NCBI RefSeq assembly: GCF_019492055.1
Contig: NZ_JAICBX010000009.1
Coordinates: 1 to 64,000, forward strand
DNA length: 64,000 bases
DNA from: Flavimaribacter sediminis
GTDB taxonomy: Bacteria > Pseudomonadota > Alphaproteobacteria > Rhizobiales > Rhizobiaceae
Direction of reading: 5' to 3'
The position numbers and the translations under genes were made by a program. The notes below the pieces were generated by a model. That model was not told the origin of the DNA and searched no databases. It saw only the letters and a program-made list of their open reading frames with translations. Shown in pieces: positions 53,253-62,705 of this stretch. How positions within the stretch are numbered: position 1 is the stretch's first letter; each line of letters begins with the position of its first letter.

Positions 53253-53354
53253 TCAGCGCCGTAGTTCAGCAGATGACAGCGCGCGCGGACACATCTTTTG
53301 CGCCGCGCATCGAGTGAGGCGTGATCAGGGCAGGCTTGCGACCAGGATTGTCTC

Positions 53355-53633
53355 TCAAGCCACGGCCTTCGCCACCATGTCGGGATGCCGGGCGATCACG
53401 CGAACATAGGCGATTGCGAAGTCGGGGGCGGTCGCCCGCGCCTGCTCCCAATCCCGCAGCGTGCCGACGGGAACCCGAAAACGATTGGCGAATTCGGCTT
53501 GCGAGAGGCCCAATCCGGTCCGCGTCTTGCGGATCAGCCGGGCGCGTTGTGCGCGGTCGAGCGCATCCGCCGTCACGTCGAAATCTTCCGCATCCGATGG
53601 ATCAGCAGGAAGAATGATATTCTTTTTCTTCAC
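53355..53633 (-). CDS. Xre-type antitoxin of a BrnT module
   Basis: A 92-aa protein. A charged N terminus (VKKKNIILPADPSDAEDFDV) precedes a helix-turn-helix: RLIRKTRTGLGLSQAEFANR then FRVPVGTLRDWEQARATAP. This class of HTH protein is a frequent partner of BrnT toxins in place of BrnA. The GTG start at 53633 overlaps the end of the toxin frame by 32 bp, and AGAAGGAGC lies upstream. Toxin-first order fits brnTA. It appears intact while the toxin is broken. Confidence 0.82.
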   Translation of the reverse strand: MKKKNIILPADPSDAEDFDVTADALDRAQRARLIRKTRTGLGLSQAEFANRFRVPVGTLRDWEQARATAPDFAIAYVRVIARHPDMVAKAVA

Positions 53634-53876
53634 CGTTGTTGCTCCTTCTAACGGAAATGAAGCGGGGCAAATCATCCCGCCAGACAAACACGCCGGTAAA
53701 CAGCTTCTCGTCGACGATGCCAATGACCTTGAACCGTTCCTCGCCATCCTGCTTGCGGATGGAAGGAATGATCAGATGGTTGTCGTCCTCGAAGATCGTG
53801 TCGCCGAACGCCAGTGACAGCTTGTGCTTGAGAGCCGGTTGGCGGCGTCTTTCGCAGGATCGAACCTGTTTTCCAT
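53602..53876 (-). pseudogene. BrnT-family toxin gene broken by a 2-bp insertion
   Basis: From the ATG at 53876 the frame reads MENRFDPAKDAANRL, a normal BrnT start, then goes out of frame. One frame over, the rest of BrnT continues: KHKLSLAFGDTIFEDDNHLI, GEERFKVIGIVDEKLFTGVF, RFISVRRSNNGEEKEYHSS. The join is CGGCTCTCAAGCAC on the minus strand; removing one CT pair gives N-R-L-K-H-K-L-S in a single frame. So a CT duplication at about 53831-53834 inactivates the toxin. BrnT is a RelE-fold ribonuclease. A sequencing error is the main alternative. Confidence 0.82.
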
Positions 53877-53965
53877 ATGTATGATCTATACGGAAATCCC
53901 GTACTGATCTCAAGGGGAATTATACCGGGTTCCCGTAGCAGCGGCTGTCGTTTTCATCATTCTCC

Positions 53966-54022
53966 TACCGCGCCGCGGACGCGGCGCCGCTGGATGGCGG
54001 ATCGGGGTCCGCCATGAGGCCT
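53966..54022. repeat. REP-like element
   Basis: CCGCGCCGCGGACGCGGCGC followed by CGCTGGATGGCGGATCGGGGTCCGCCATGAGG (spanning to 54018) matches the family, with the inner palindrome TGGCGGATCGGGGTCCGCCA. It starts about 90 bp upstream of the broken brnT. Confidence 0.8.
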
Positions 54023-54149
54023 GAGTTGGCCAGTGTGGCGGCAACCAAAGCAGAATTGGCGGCCAAACGGAGCGTTGCGACCTTGCTGACGCACTCTCAA
54101 CCGTCCTCATGTCGCACTCCTATGCGGCATCCAGCTACCGCGTGCCTAC

Positions 54150-54274
54150 GCGCTCGCCAAGGCAGCGGATTTACCGACTTCGCAGTAGGGAGCGCCTGCT
54201 TTTCTCCTCCCGCGCCGCGGACGCGGCGCAGACTGGATTGCGGGTCGAGCCCGCAATGAGGGTAAGGGGAAAGG
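54150..54274. repeat. Segment duplicated from 53041-53164 (copy 2)
   Basis: GCGCTCGCCAAGGCAGCGGA at 54150 continues to a REP-like unit ending CCCGCAATGAGGG. In the HicB frame it reads ALAKAADLPTSQ then stop, the same end as the HicB fragment. The sequence before 54150 does not match copy 1, so the duplicated block begins inside the antitoxin's last codons. Confidence 0.8.
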
Positions 54275-54564
54275 GTCGTGGAGAGAGCGAACTCGGCATC
54301 TGCGGCCCGCCTGTGCGCAGCGATCTCGCGATGGCTTCTCAATACATTCCCATGCGGCGCCGCCCTATGGATCGCGGATCTTCGTCCGCGATGAGGAAAG
54401 AGAGGAAAATCGGCGTCGATACACAGCTTCGGAATTTGCCGCCAGGCAGCAGGAAATGTGTATCCTCGCTGCTGCAAACGTCCCTCATACCGCGCTTTGG
54501 CGCGGGATCCGGATCGGGAGTGGCGTCAGCGCTGTGCATACGACCATCGCCAGACGGCGTCAGC
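54275..54564. repeat. Gene-free stretch with one further REP-like unit
   Basis: A diverged unit lies at about 54346-54400 (GGCGCCGCCCTATGGATCGC then GGATCTTCGTCCGCGATGAGG, shown in parts). A second hairpin type is near 54488 (TACCGCGCTTTGGCGCGG). I see no gene here; short ORFs lack ribosome sites and run across repeats. Confidence 0.65.
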
Positions 54565-55812
54565 CTATCTCAGGCCAATCATGGAGCGGAGCTTTTCGCG
54601 CACGCGGCGGCCGAAATTGCGGGTTTCGTGGTAGAGGTGCAGCTGCTTGGCGACCTGGCGGACTTCCCGGTCCTTCGCCTCGTTGAGGCCGACGATGACC
54701 GTGCTCATGGGCGAGCGCTCCTGCCATGAGCGGCTCATGACCGGGTGGTCGGGGACGGCGCAGGAATCCGTCATGTCGATGTTCGGATCCTCAAGCAGCG
54801 TTTCGGTGAGATCCTCGACGAGAAGCTGGCCCGGAGAAAACTGGCTGTAGGTTTCGTCGAATGCTGTTTTCCAGGTATAGGCGGTGCCGTTCATTACGAA
54901 GACGATCATCGACGCGATCGCGCGGCCGTCGAGATCGAGCGTGTGGATGCGGACATTGTCCTTTTCCGCAAGATTGGTGATGGCCTCGCGGGTGAACGCC
55001 GCCCGGAAACGATCCATGGCGAGCGCAGAGCGGCGGCTGCCCTTCCAGCCGCTGGCTTCCAGCGTCAGAAACTCCTCGGTCCGTTGACGGATTTCTTCCG
55101 GATTGCGGGCGACGTGATAGGCGAGCTTGCCGAGTTCGGAGAGTTTGCGCTTCTGCCGGCGATGCTCGCGGCGGTGCTTGGCCGAGATCGTCTGATCGAG
55201 ATATTGCGCCGGCGGAACATCACTTCGAAGCACCGGACGCTCGAAGGGATCGGTCTCGGCGATGGTCAGATTGCGGGAAAGCGCGACGGCGCGCAGGACG
55301 GAGGCGAACGGGCCGTCGCGGCGCAGATTGGGCAGGACGAGAATGGACGGCAAGCCTGATTCCGGACGGTTGATCGCATCGAACAGACCGCTGATCGTTT
55401 CCGCGGCGTTCTCGCTGTCGAGCAGCGGCGTTCCAAGCGGGCCGAACGGGTTCGACCAGGAGCGAATGATCGACGGACCGACCGGCATTCCGGGCTTCTC
55501 GACCGAAAAGGGCATCAGAAACCGCAGCCGGCTGCGCGCTTCATTATCGTCGCGAATGACCATCAGCCGGATGGTCCGGTCTTCCAGCCGCGGCATGGCG
55601 GGGGCCAGGAACTGGGCCGAGAAGAAGACGTTGTCTTCCATGGCCCGCGCGGTCAGGAAGTCGAGCTCCTCACGCAGATCGTAGCCGGCGGAAGCAGGGT
55701 ACAGCTTCAGGGCGCGACCGGTCAGGCCGGTTTCCAGCGACAGCTCGAAATCAACCGGTTGCTTCGTCGCAGCTGGCTCCGCTGCGGGCTTGCTCCCGTC
55801 ACTCTCTTCCAT
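54565..55812 (-). CDS. FemAB/CelD-like GNAT-fold acyltransferase
   Basis: A 415-aa protein with the tandem GNAT-like plan of BcsL/CelD proteins linked to polysaccharide export. Blocks: SAKHRREHRRQKRKLSELGK (basic helix of the family), EEFLTLEASGWKGSRRSALA, then IASMIVFVMNGTAYTWKTAF and DETYSQFSPGQLLVEDLTET. The family is thought to acylate sugar chains or use acyl carriers; the actual reaction is not established. The ATG at 55812 overlaps the flippase stop by 14 bp, which marks one operon. Confidence 0.82.
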   Translation of the reverse strand: MEESDGSKPAAEPAATKQPVDFELSLETGLTGRALKLYPASAGYDLREELDFLTARAMEDNVFFSAQFLAPAMPRLEDRTIRLMVIRDDNEARSRLRFLMPFSVEKPGMPVGPSIIRSWSNPFGPLGTPLLDSENAAETISGLFDAINRPESGLPSILVLPNLRRDGPFASVLRAVALSRNLTIAETDPFERPVLRSDVPPAQYLDQTISAKHRREHRRQKRKLSELGKLAYHVARNPEEIRQRTEEFLTLEASGWKGSRRSALAMDRFRAAFTREAITNLAEKDNVRIHTLDLDGRAIASMIVFVMNGTAYTWKTAFDETYSQFSPGQLLVEDLTETLLEDPNIDMTDSCAVPDHPVMSRSWQERSPMSTVIVGLNEAKDREVRQVAKQLHLYHETRNFGRRVREKLRSMIGLR

Positions 55813-57253
55813 TTCTCTCTTGTTTAGGGGTGTTAGCGCCATTCTGTTCTTGCCCAGCTTCCATGTTATGTCTGGCCACGCCAATTCTCAATAACATTCT
55901 AATATTCAATTCTTTCCGGACGATGAAACACAGAAGCGCCGTTTCGGCAATCATCGCGAACGCCGTCGCCGCGGCCGCGCCAATTATGCCGAGCATTGGT
56001 ATCAGGACGAGATTCGCGCCGACATTGATCGTGAAGGCGACGGCGTAGACGGCGGCGCAGATTCGCTCGCGCCCGGCCATGATCAGCAAGGCTTCCGCCG
56101 GTCCGATCGCGGCTTTCGCGAGGATTCCCGCAAGCAGCACGAACATGACCGGATAGCCGTCCGCGAAATCCGGGCCGAACAGGGCGAGCAGCCAGGGGCC
56201 GGTCGCGAGGACGGCGAGACCGATCGCCAGCGACGGCCAGAACGTCCAGCGCGCGGCGTTCGATGCAAAAGCGGCAAGGGCGGGCCTGTCGTCGACCGCC
56301 ACAAGTTCGGCGAAGCGCGGACCGGTTCCGGCCTTGACGGCGAAATAGGCGAAATGGACGAGAGCCATGCATTTGGCGGCGGCGTAATAGGTTGCGACGC
56401 GTTCCGGCTCCAGGAAGAGACCGACCATGATCACGTCCGAGTTGGTGAGCAGGTAATAGAAACCCTCGACCAGGAAGATGGGCAGGGCGACGCGCAGCCA
56501 GTGACCGAAATGGATCTTCCTCTCGCCCCTGCCGAACCGGTTGCGCAGGCGGCGGCCGAGCACGAGGAATTGCCCGATGGTCGTGACCGCAGCCGCGGCG
56601 AGGGCAGCCGTCATGGCGGTGACGGCGGACGCGGAAAAACCGACCAGAACGGCTATCGCGACAAAAAGAAGGATCAGGACCGGGCGGATGATGAATGTGG
56701 GGCTGAGCGCGTTGACGGGCCAGTTGTTGGCGCGCGCCGCCCCGTCGAGAATGTCGCCCAGCGTGATGAGCGGCAGGGCGAAGGCGCCCAGAAACAGCGG
56801 CGCGACGTAATAGTGATCGACGCGATCGCCCAGGAGATAGAGGCAGGTCATGCCGGCGACGCCGATCAGGCCGGCCGACCCCGCGGCGAATATTTGCGCG
56901 GTGGCGATAATGCCGCGCAATTCGGCGATGCGGTTTTCGGCGTTGTATTGCGGGATGAAGCGAATGAGCGCCGTCTGGTAGCCGAAACAGGCGAGATTGC
57001 CGAGGATCAGAACGAAAACCCAGACGAAGACATACACGCCGTATTCGAACTGGCCCATGATGCGCGCAAGGACAATCTGCGACAGGAAGGCCAGACCGGC
57101 GCTGAACACCCGGATTGCGAAGGCGATCAGCGACATGCGCTGCGCCTCGCCGCCATCGCCCTTGCCGCCGGCCAGGCGAAGCAGACGCGTAATCACCGTC
57201 TGCAACAGCGACTGTTCCGGCGCATCTGTCGGATTGTCTGGGTTTCGAGGCAC
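55799..57253 (-). CDS. Polysaccharide flippase (Wzx-like, MOP superfamily)
   Basis: A 484-aa protein with 12-14 membrane helices. The N-terminal block QRMSLIAFAIRVFSAGLAFLSQIVLARIMG and EYGVYVFVWVFVLILGNLA (given in parts) is typical of oligosaccharide flippases, with YQTALIRFIPQY after helix 3. It should move lipid-linked sugar units across the inner membrane. The start is GTG at 57253; the first 35 residues are polar and cytoplasmic. It is translationally coupled to the CelD-like acyltransferase gene, so together they probably build or decorate a surface polysaccharide. Confidence 0.87.
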   Translation of the reverse strand: MPRNPDNPTDAPEQSLLQTVITRLLRLAGGKGDGGEAQRMSLIAFAIRVFSAGLAFLSQIVLARIMGQFEYGVYVFVWVFVLILGNLACFGYQTALIRFIPQYNAENRIAELRGIIATAQIFAAGSAGLIGVAGMTCLYLLGDRVDHYYVAPLFLGAFALPLITLGDILDGAARANNWPVNALSPTFIIRPVLILLFVAIAVLVGFSASAVTAMTAALAAAAVTTIGQFLVLGRRLRNRFGRGERKIHFGHWLRVALPIFLVEGFYYLLTNSDVIMVGLFLEPERVATYYAAAKCMALVHFAYFAVKAGTGPRFAELVAVDDRPALAAFASNAARWTFWPSLAIGLAVLATGPWLLALFGPDFADGYPVMFVLLAGILAKAAIGPAEALLIMAGRERICAAVYAVAFTINVGANLVLIPMLGIIGAAAATAFAMIAETALLCFIVRKELNIRMLLRIGVARHNMEAGQEQNGANTPKQERNGRE

Positions 57254-57402
57254 TATGGACGATCACATCTCGCTGACGGCGCCGGATTGCGCAGCCGCTA
57301 TCGTCTCATACCATGTTTAAGAAACGGTTGGCTGCGTCAGGGCCTGCCCTCTCCGCTCACCTGGGACCGAAGAGGCAGGAACGTCTGCAGCATCAAGCAA
57401 AT

Positions 57403-60144
57403 CTAGGCGTAAGCGCCGTGGCAATGCTTGTATTTCTTGCCCGAGCCGCAAGGGCAGAGCTCGTTGCGGCCGACCTTGCCCCAGGTCGAGGGGTCGTTGG
57501 GGTCGCGTTCGGAGGCCGCAACCATTCGGCTGGGCGCCATCACGGCTGCGCCGCCGCCGATCGCCGGCGGTTCGGAGAATTCGTCCTCGCCCGTCGTCGC
57601 ATCGATATGGTGGGCTTCCATCGTGTCCGGTTCGTGCGGCTGCGGCGCATCGGCGGCCTGCTGAACGATTTCGACGCGCATGAGCTGACCGGTGACATGC
57701 ATCCGCAACTGCGACAGAAGTGTCTGGAAAAGCTCGAACGCCTCGCTCTTGTACTCCTGCAGCGGATCGCGCTGGGCCATGCCGCGGAAGCCGACGACCG
57801 AACGCAGATGATCGAGATTGACCAGGTGTTCACGCCAGAGGTGATCAAGGGTCTGAAGCACGACCGACTTTTCGACATAGGCCATGGTTTCCGGCCCGTA
57901 TCGCTCGGTGCGTTCCGTGGCCGCCTTGTCGGCTTCCGCCGTCAGGCGCTCGCGGAGGTCGTCCTCGGCTATGCCTTCCTCGGCCGCCCATTCCTCGATC
58001 GGCAGATCGAGGTTGAGATACTGACCGACCTCTTCCTTGAGCGCGGCGGTGTCCCACTGTTCCGCATAGGCCTTTTCCGGGATGTGTCGGGAGACCAGCG
58101 TGTCGATGACTTCGTGGCGCATCTCGGCGACGTCTTCGGTCACGTCTTCAGAATCCATCAGTTCGAGGCGCTGCTCGAAGATGACCTTGCGCTGGTCGTT
58201 CATCACGTCGTCGAATTTCAGAAGGTTCTTGCGGATGTCGAAGTTGCGCGCCTCGACCTTCTTCTGCGCCCGCTCCAGCGCCTTGTTGATCCACGGATGG
58301 ACGATCGCCTCGCCTTCCTTGAGGCCCAGTTTCTGCAGCATGCCGTCCATGCGGTCGGATCCGAAGATGCGCATGAGATCGTCCTGCAGCGACAGGAAGA
58401 ACTTGGAGCGGCCGGGGTCGCCCTGACGGCCCGAACGGCCGCGCAGCTGGTTGTCGATGCGGCGGCTTTCATGGCGCTCGGTCGCAAGCACGTACAGGCC
58501 GCCGGCGGAGATCGCCTGGTCTTTCAGCTTCTGGACTTCCGCGCGGATTTCCGCTGTTTTCTTCGCCCGTTCCGCCTCGTCCTCTATGCCCTGCAACTCC
58601 TGCTCGATGCGCATCTCGACGTTGCCGCCGAGCTGGATGTCGGTGCCGCGGCCGGCCATGTTGGTGGCGATGGTGATCGATCCCGGCACGCCGGCCTGGG
58701 AGATGATGTGGGCTTCCTGTTCGTGATAACGGGCGTTCAGAACCTGGAAGTCCTTCACGCCCGCCTCCTTGAGGAGGGCCGCCAGGGCTTCCGATTTTTC
58801 GATCGAGGTGGTGCCGACGAGCACCGGCTGCTTCTTGTTGCGGGCGGCGGTGATCTCCTCGATGATCGCCTTGTATTTTTCCTCCGCGGTGCGATAGACC
58901 TCGTCGTCCTCGTCAGCGCGGGCGATCGGCAGGTTGGTCGGCACCTCGACCACTTCGAGCCCGTAGATGTTGCCGAATTCTTCGGCCTCGGTCGCCGCCG
59001 TGCCGGTCATGCCGGCCAGCTTCGTATACATGCGAAAATAGTTCTGGAAGGTGATCGAGGCGAGCGTCTGGTTTTCCGGCTGGATCTTGACGTGTTCCTT
59101 GGCCTCGAGCGCCTGGTGCTGGCCTTCCGAATAACGGCGTCCCGGCATCATGCGGCCGGTGAACTCGTCGATGATGACAATTTCGCCGTTGCGGACGATA
59201 TAGTCCTTGTCGCGGGTGAACAGCCGGTGGGCCTTCAGCGCATTGTTGACGTGATGGACGATCGCCACGTTTTCGATGTCGTAGAGCGACTCGCCCTTTA
59301 GAAGTCCGGCTTCCTTGAGCATGTTTTCGAGCTTTTCGGTGCCGTCTTCGGTGAAGCTCGCCGAGCGCTGCTTTTCGTCGATCTCGTAGTCGGCTTCCGA
59401 AAGCATCGGGATGAAAGCGTCGATCGTGTTGTAGAGCTCCGAACGGTCGTCGAGCGGGCCGGAAATGATCAGCGGCGTGCGCGCCTCGTCGATCAGGATC
59501 GAGTCCACCTCGTCGACGATGGCGTAGTGGTGGCCGCGCTGGGCCATGCTCTGGCGATCATATTTCATGTTGTCGCGCAGATAGTCGAAGCCGAGCTCGT
59601 TGTTAGTGGCGTAGGTGATGTCGGCGGCGTAGGCCGCGCGGCGGGCGTCGTCGTCCAGGCCGTGCACGATGGTCGCCGTCGTCATGCCGAGAAAGGCGTA
59701 GACCTGCCCCATCCATTCCGCGTCGCGCTGGGCCAGATAGTCGTTGACGGTGACGACGTGGACGCCCTTGCCTTCGAGCGCGTTGAGATAGACCGGAAGG
59801 GTGGCGACCAGCGTCTTGCCTTCGCCCGTCTTCATTTCGGCGATGGAGTTTTCGTGCAGGATCATGCCGCCGATCAACTGCACGTCGAAGGGCCTGAGGC
59901 CGATCACCCGTCGGGCGGCTTCGCGAACGGTGGCGAAAGCGGGCACCAGGAGATCGTCGAGCTTGGCGCCGCCGGCGAGCTGCTCGCGGAACATGTCGGT
60001 TCGCGCCGCGAGGTCGCCGTCCGACAGGGCCTGGATTTCCTCTTCGAGCGCGTTGATGGCGTCGACGCGGGGTTGGTAGGCGCGGACGCGTCGGTCATTC
60101 GACGATCCGAAAATTTTCCTAGCAAGGTTGCCGAAGCTGACCAT
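57403..60144 (-). CDS. secA: Protein translocase subunit SecA
   Basis: A 913-aa ATPase of normal alphaproteobacterial length. Walker A is [16 protein letters not shown] (about residue 105), the DEAD-like box is [15 protein letters not shown], and motif [20 protein letters not shown] is in the second motor domain. The C-terminal SEC-C zinc motif is complete: [19 protein letters not shown], which binds SecB and zinc. It drives Sec-dependent export. The ATG at 60144 opens at the family start ([14 protein letters not shown]). It is divergent from the parvulin gene. Confidence 0.96.
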   Translation of the reverse strand: MVSFGNLARKIFGSSNDRRVRAYQPRVDAINALEEEIQALSDGDLAARTDMFREQLAGGAKLDDLLVPAFATVREAARRVIGLRPFDVQLIGGMILHENSIAEMKTGEGKTLVATLPVYLNALEGKGVHVVTVNDYLAQRDAEWMGQVYAFLGMTTATIVHGLDDDARRAAYAADITYATNNELGFDYLRDNMKYDRQSMAQRGHHYAIVDEVDSILIDEARTPLIISGPLDDRSELYNTIDAFIPMLSEADYEIDEKQRSASFTEDGTEKLENMLKEAGLLKGESLYDIENVAIVHHVNNALKAHRLFTRDKDYIVRNGEIVIIDEFTGRMMPGRRYSEGQHQALEAKEHVKIQPENQTLASITFQNYFRMYTKLAGMTGTAATEAEEFGNIYGLEVVEVPTNLPIARADEDDEVYRTAEEKYKAIIEEITAARNKKQPVLVGTTSIEKSEALAALLKEAGVKDFQVLNARYHEQEAHIISQAGVPGSITIATNMAGRGTDIQLGGNVEMRIEQELQGIEDEAERAKKTAEIRAEVQKLKDQAISAGGLYVLATERHESRRIDNQLRGRSGRQGDPGRSKFFLSLQDDLMRIFGSDRMDGMLQKLGLKEGEAIVHPWINKALERAQKKVEARNFDIRKNLLKFDDVMNDQRKVIFEQRLELMDSEDVTEDVAEMRHEVIDTLVSRHIPEKAYAEQWDTAALKEEVGQYLNLDLPIEEWAAEEGIAEDDLRERLTAEADKAATERTERYGPETMAYVEKSVVLQTLDHLWREHLVNLDHLRSVVGFRGMAQRDPLQEYKSEAFELFQTLLSQLRMHVTGQLMRVEIVQQAADAPQPHEPDTMEAHHIDATTGEDEFSEPPAIGGGAAVMAPSRMVAASERDPNDPSTWGKVGRNELCPCGSGKKYKHCHGAYA

Positions 60145-60536
60145 GCAAATGGTCCTTTCTCGTATGTCAGTCAGGACTCGGGGCCGCTGCAAGGCGCATC
60201 AGGCCCAGAATACAAGGATGTATGACGCGGATCCGCCCGAAACCGAACTGGACGCAAAGTTGCGTGACAGATAAGAGTGGGCTTGAACGTTGTCAACGCC
60301 GCTGTTCGGGCCGGGCCGGGGCATATCTTCGCAACCGCAGACGGGAATCCGGCGGTGACGACCCTATGGTCGCAGATGCACGATTTTTCGGCGCCGCCTG
60401 TTGGATTGTCGCCGAACGGGCGCTATACCCGATCTGACGATCATGCCTGCAAGGAAACCAATTGCGGGATGAACGATTTCCCGGGAGCGACGTTGTCGTC
60501 TGTCTTGCGTACTTCAATCATGAAAGGTCATCCAAA
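60145..60536. other. Divergent intergenic region secA/parvulin
   Basis: About 390 bp between two divergent genes, so it must hold both promoters. I see no strong consensus -35/-10 pair, no tandem repeats and no obvious leader structure. GC is near the genome norm. Confidence 0.5.
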
Positions 60537-61421
60537 ATGACGATCAAATCGCCGCTTCGCACCGGACTGCTGGCAGCCGGACTTTTATGGGCGATCGCCG
60601 CCGGCGCACAGGAGCCGGAAGACCGGGTGATTGCGACGGTGGGCGGCGAGCCCGTGTATGAATCCGAACTCGTCTTCGCCGAGGGCGATCTCGATCCGCA
60701 GTTCGCGCGGCTTCCCGAACAACAGCGCCGGGCCGCGGCCCTGTCGGCGCTCATCGACATCAAGGTGATGGCCGACCAGGCCGAAAAGGCCGGACTTGCC
60801 GAGGGCGACGCATTCGAGCGGCGCATGCAGTTTCTGCGCGACCGCACATTGCACAACGAGTTCTTCCGCAAGGAAGTGATCGAAGGATTGTCCGAAGCGG
60901 ATGTGAGAGCACGCTACGAAAAGGAAATTGCAGCGCAGCCAGGCGAACAAGAGGTCAAGGCGCGGCATATTCTCGTCGACAGCGAGGAGCAGGCCAAGGC
61001 GATCGTCGCCGAACTGGAAGCCGGCGCGGATTTCGAGGAGCTGGCCAAGGAAAAATCCACAGGGCCCAGCGGGCCGCAGGGCGGCGATCTCGGCTATTTC
61101 ACCCGGGGACGCATGGTGCCGGAATTCGAGGAAGCGGCGTTTGCGATCGAACCCGGCGATTTCACCAGGGAGCCCGTCAAGACCCAGTTCGGCTGGCATG
61201 TGATCAAGGTCGAGGACAAGCGCGACGCGGCGCCGCCGGCCTTCGAGGAGGTTGTCGAACAGATCCAGCGCGTTCTCTTGCAGGAACAGTACATGGCCCT
61301 GCTGGACAAGGCGCGCGAAGGGGTCGAGATCGATGTCCAGGACGCGGAGCTCAAGGCCCTGTTCGACGCCGTCAACGCCGAGGCCGCCGCTGCTGAAGGT
61401 TCAGGCGACGACACGAAGTAA
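60537..61421 (+). CDS. Peptidyl-prolyl cis-trans isomerase, parvulin type
   Basis: A 294-aa periplasmic foldase. Signal peptide about residues 1-24 (LLAAGLLWAIAAGAQ). A helical SurA-like N domain (VIATVGGEPVYESELVF; RRAAALSALIDIKVMADQAE) is followed by the PpiC rotamase domain, KARHILVDSEEQAKAIVAEL then GDLGYFTRGRMVPEFEEAAF and FGWHVIKVED. It resembles PrsA/PpiD-like exported isomerases. The place beside secA and argJ is characteristic of Rhizobiales. Confidence 0.9.
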   Translation: MTIKSPLRTGLLAAGLLWAIAAGAQEPEDRVIATVGGEPVYESELVFAEGDLDPQFARLPEQQRRAAALSALIDIKVMADQAEKAGLAEGDAFERRMQFLRDRTLHNEFFRKEVIEGLSEADVRARYEKEIAAQPGEQEVKARHILVDSEEQAKAIVAELEAGADFEELAKEKSTGPSGPQGGDLGYFTRGRMVPEFEEAAFAIEPGDFTREPVKTQFGWHVIKVEDKRDAAPPAFEEVVEQIQRVLLQEQYMALLDKAREGVEIDVQDAELKALFDAVNAEAAAAEGSGDDTK

Positions 61422-61466
61422 TCCGGCGCGACAATCGCCGGCGCTCCCTCTGGAAACGACCCCGCC

Positions 61467-62699
61467 ATGACCCAAAAGGTTTCGCCTCTCGCACCCTCTA
61501 TCCTCACCACGACGCCGCCGCTCGACGGCGTGCGCATCGCGACCGCCGCCGCCGGGATCAAATACAAGGGGCGGACGGATCTTCTGGTGATGTGTTTCGA
61601 CGAACCGGTTTCGGTGGCTGGCGTCTTTACCAGGTCGCTGTGCCCGTCGGCGCCGGTCGATTTCTGCCGGCGCAATCTCGAAGGCGGAAAGGCGCGGGTG
61701 CTTGTCGTCAATTCGGGCAACGCCAACGCCTTTACCGGCAAAAAGGGCAGCGAGGCGGCCGAACTGACCGCGCAGGCCGCCGCCCGCGCCGTCGGCTGTT
61801 TACCCAGCGAAGTGTTTCTCGCCTCGACCGGGGTGATCGGCGAGCCGCTGAACGCTTCGGCGTTTGCGCATGTGCTTGACGGGATGGTTGGCGAGGCGCA
61901 GGCCGATCGCTGGGAATCGGCGGCGCGCGCGATCATGACGACGGACACCTATCCGAAGCTGACCACCCGCGCCGTGAAAATCGGCGATACGGACGTCGCC
62001 ATAAACGGCATCGCGAAGGGCGCAGGCATGATCGCGCCCGACATGGCGACGATGCTCTCCTTCATCTGCACGGACGCTGATATCGCGCCCGAGGTTCTTC
62101 AGTCGCTGCTTTCAAAATCGACCGGGCCGACCTTCAATTCCATTACCGTGGACAGCGACACCTCGACGTCGGACACGGTGCTGCTTTTCGCCACAGGCCG
62201 CTCCGGCGCGCCGCGGATCACCGAGGCTTCGGACAAGCGTCTGCGGGCTTTCCGCAAGGCCCTGGAGAGCCTGATGCGCGAGCTTGCGCTGCAGATCGTG
62301 CGCGACGGCGAAGGCGCGACGAAACTGGTGGAAATCACCGTCACCGGCGCCGCAAGCAACCGGGCGGCAAAGCGCATCGCCATGTCGATCGCCAATTCGC
62401 CGCTGGTCAAGACGGCGGTCGCCGGCGAGGACGCCAATTGGGGCCGCATCGTCATGGCCGTCGGCAAGGCGGGCGAGAAAGCCTTGCGCGACCGGCTGGA
62501 AATCCGGTTCGGGGACGTGCGGGTGGCCGTCCATGGCGAACGCGATCCGGATTACAGCGAAGCTGCGGCTTCCGAGGTGATGAAGCGTCCGGAAATTCCG
62601 GTGAAGGTCGATGTCGGCGTTGGCAAGGGCAGGGCGACTGTCTGGACGTGCGACCTGACCAGGGAATATGTTGCAATCAATGGCGATTACAGGAGTTGA
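61467..62699 (+). CDS. argJ: Bifunctional ornithine acetyltransferase/N-acetylglutamate synthase
   Basis: A 410-aa ArgJ. The self-cleavage site is [16 protein letters not shown], where Thr after Ala becomes the catalytic N-terminus of the beta chain. Other blocks: [25 protein letters not shown], and [20 protein letters not shown] near the end. It moves acetyl from N-acetylornithine to glutamate and can also use acetyl-CoA. It is followed by a GNAT gene 6 bp downstream. Confidence 0.95.
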   Translation: MTQKVSPLAPSILTTTPPLDGVRIATAAAGIKYKGRTDLLVMCFDEPVSVAGVFTRSLCPSAPVDFCRRNLEGGKARVLVVNSGNANAFTGKKGSEAAELTAQAAARAVGCLPSEVFLASTGVIGEPLNASAFAHVLDGMVGEAQADRWESAARAIMTTDTYPKLTTRAVKIGDTDVAINGIAKGAGMIAPDMATMLSFICTDADIAPEVLQSLLSKSTGPTFNSITVDSDTSTSDTVLLFATGRSGAPRITEASDKRLRAFRKALESLMRELALQIVRDGEGATKLVEITVTGAASNRAAKRIAMSIANSPLVKTAVAGEDANWGRIVMAVGKAGEKALRDRLEIRFGDVRVAVHGERDPDYSEAAASEVMKRPEIPVKVDVGVGKGRATVWTCDLTREYVAINGDYRS

Positions 62700-62705
62700 G
62701 GTTTC

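Noticed and set aside
53602-53876. Programmed frameshifting as the explanation for split brnT
   Set aside because: No slippery heptamer or downstream structure is evident; a simple CT duplication explains the break better.
57313-59301. A 662-codon open frame antisense to secA
   Set aside because: SecA on the other strand is complete and conserved; the antisense translation shows only GC-driven openness.
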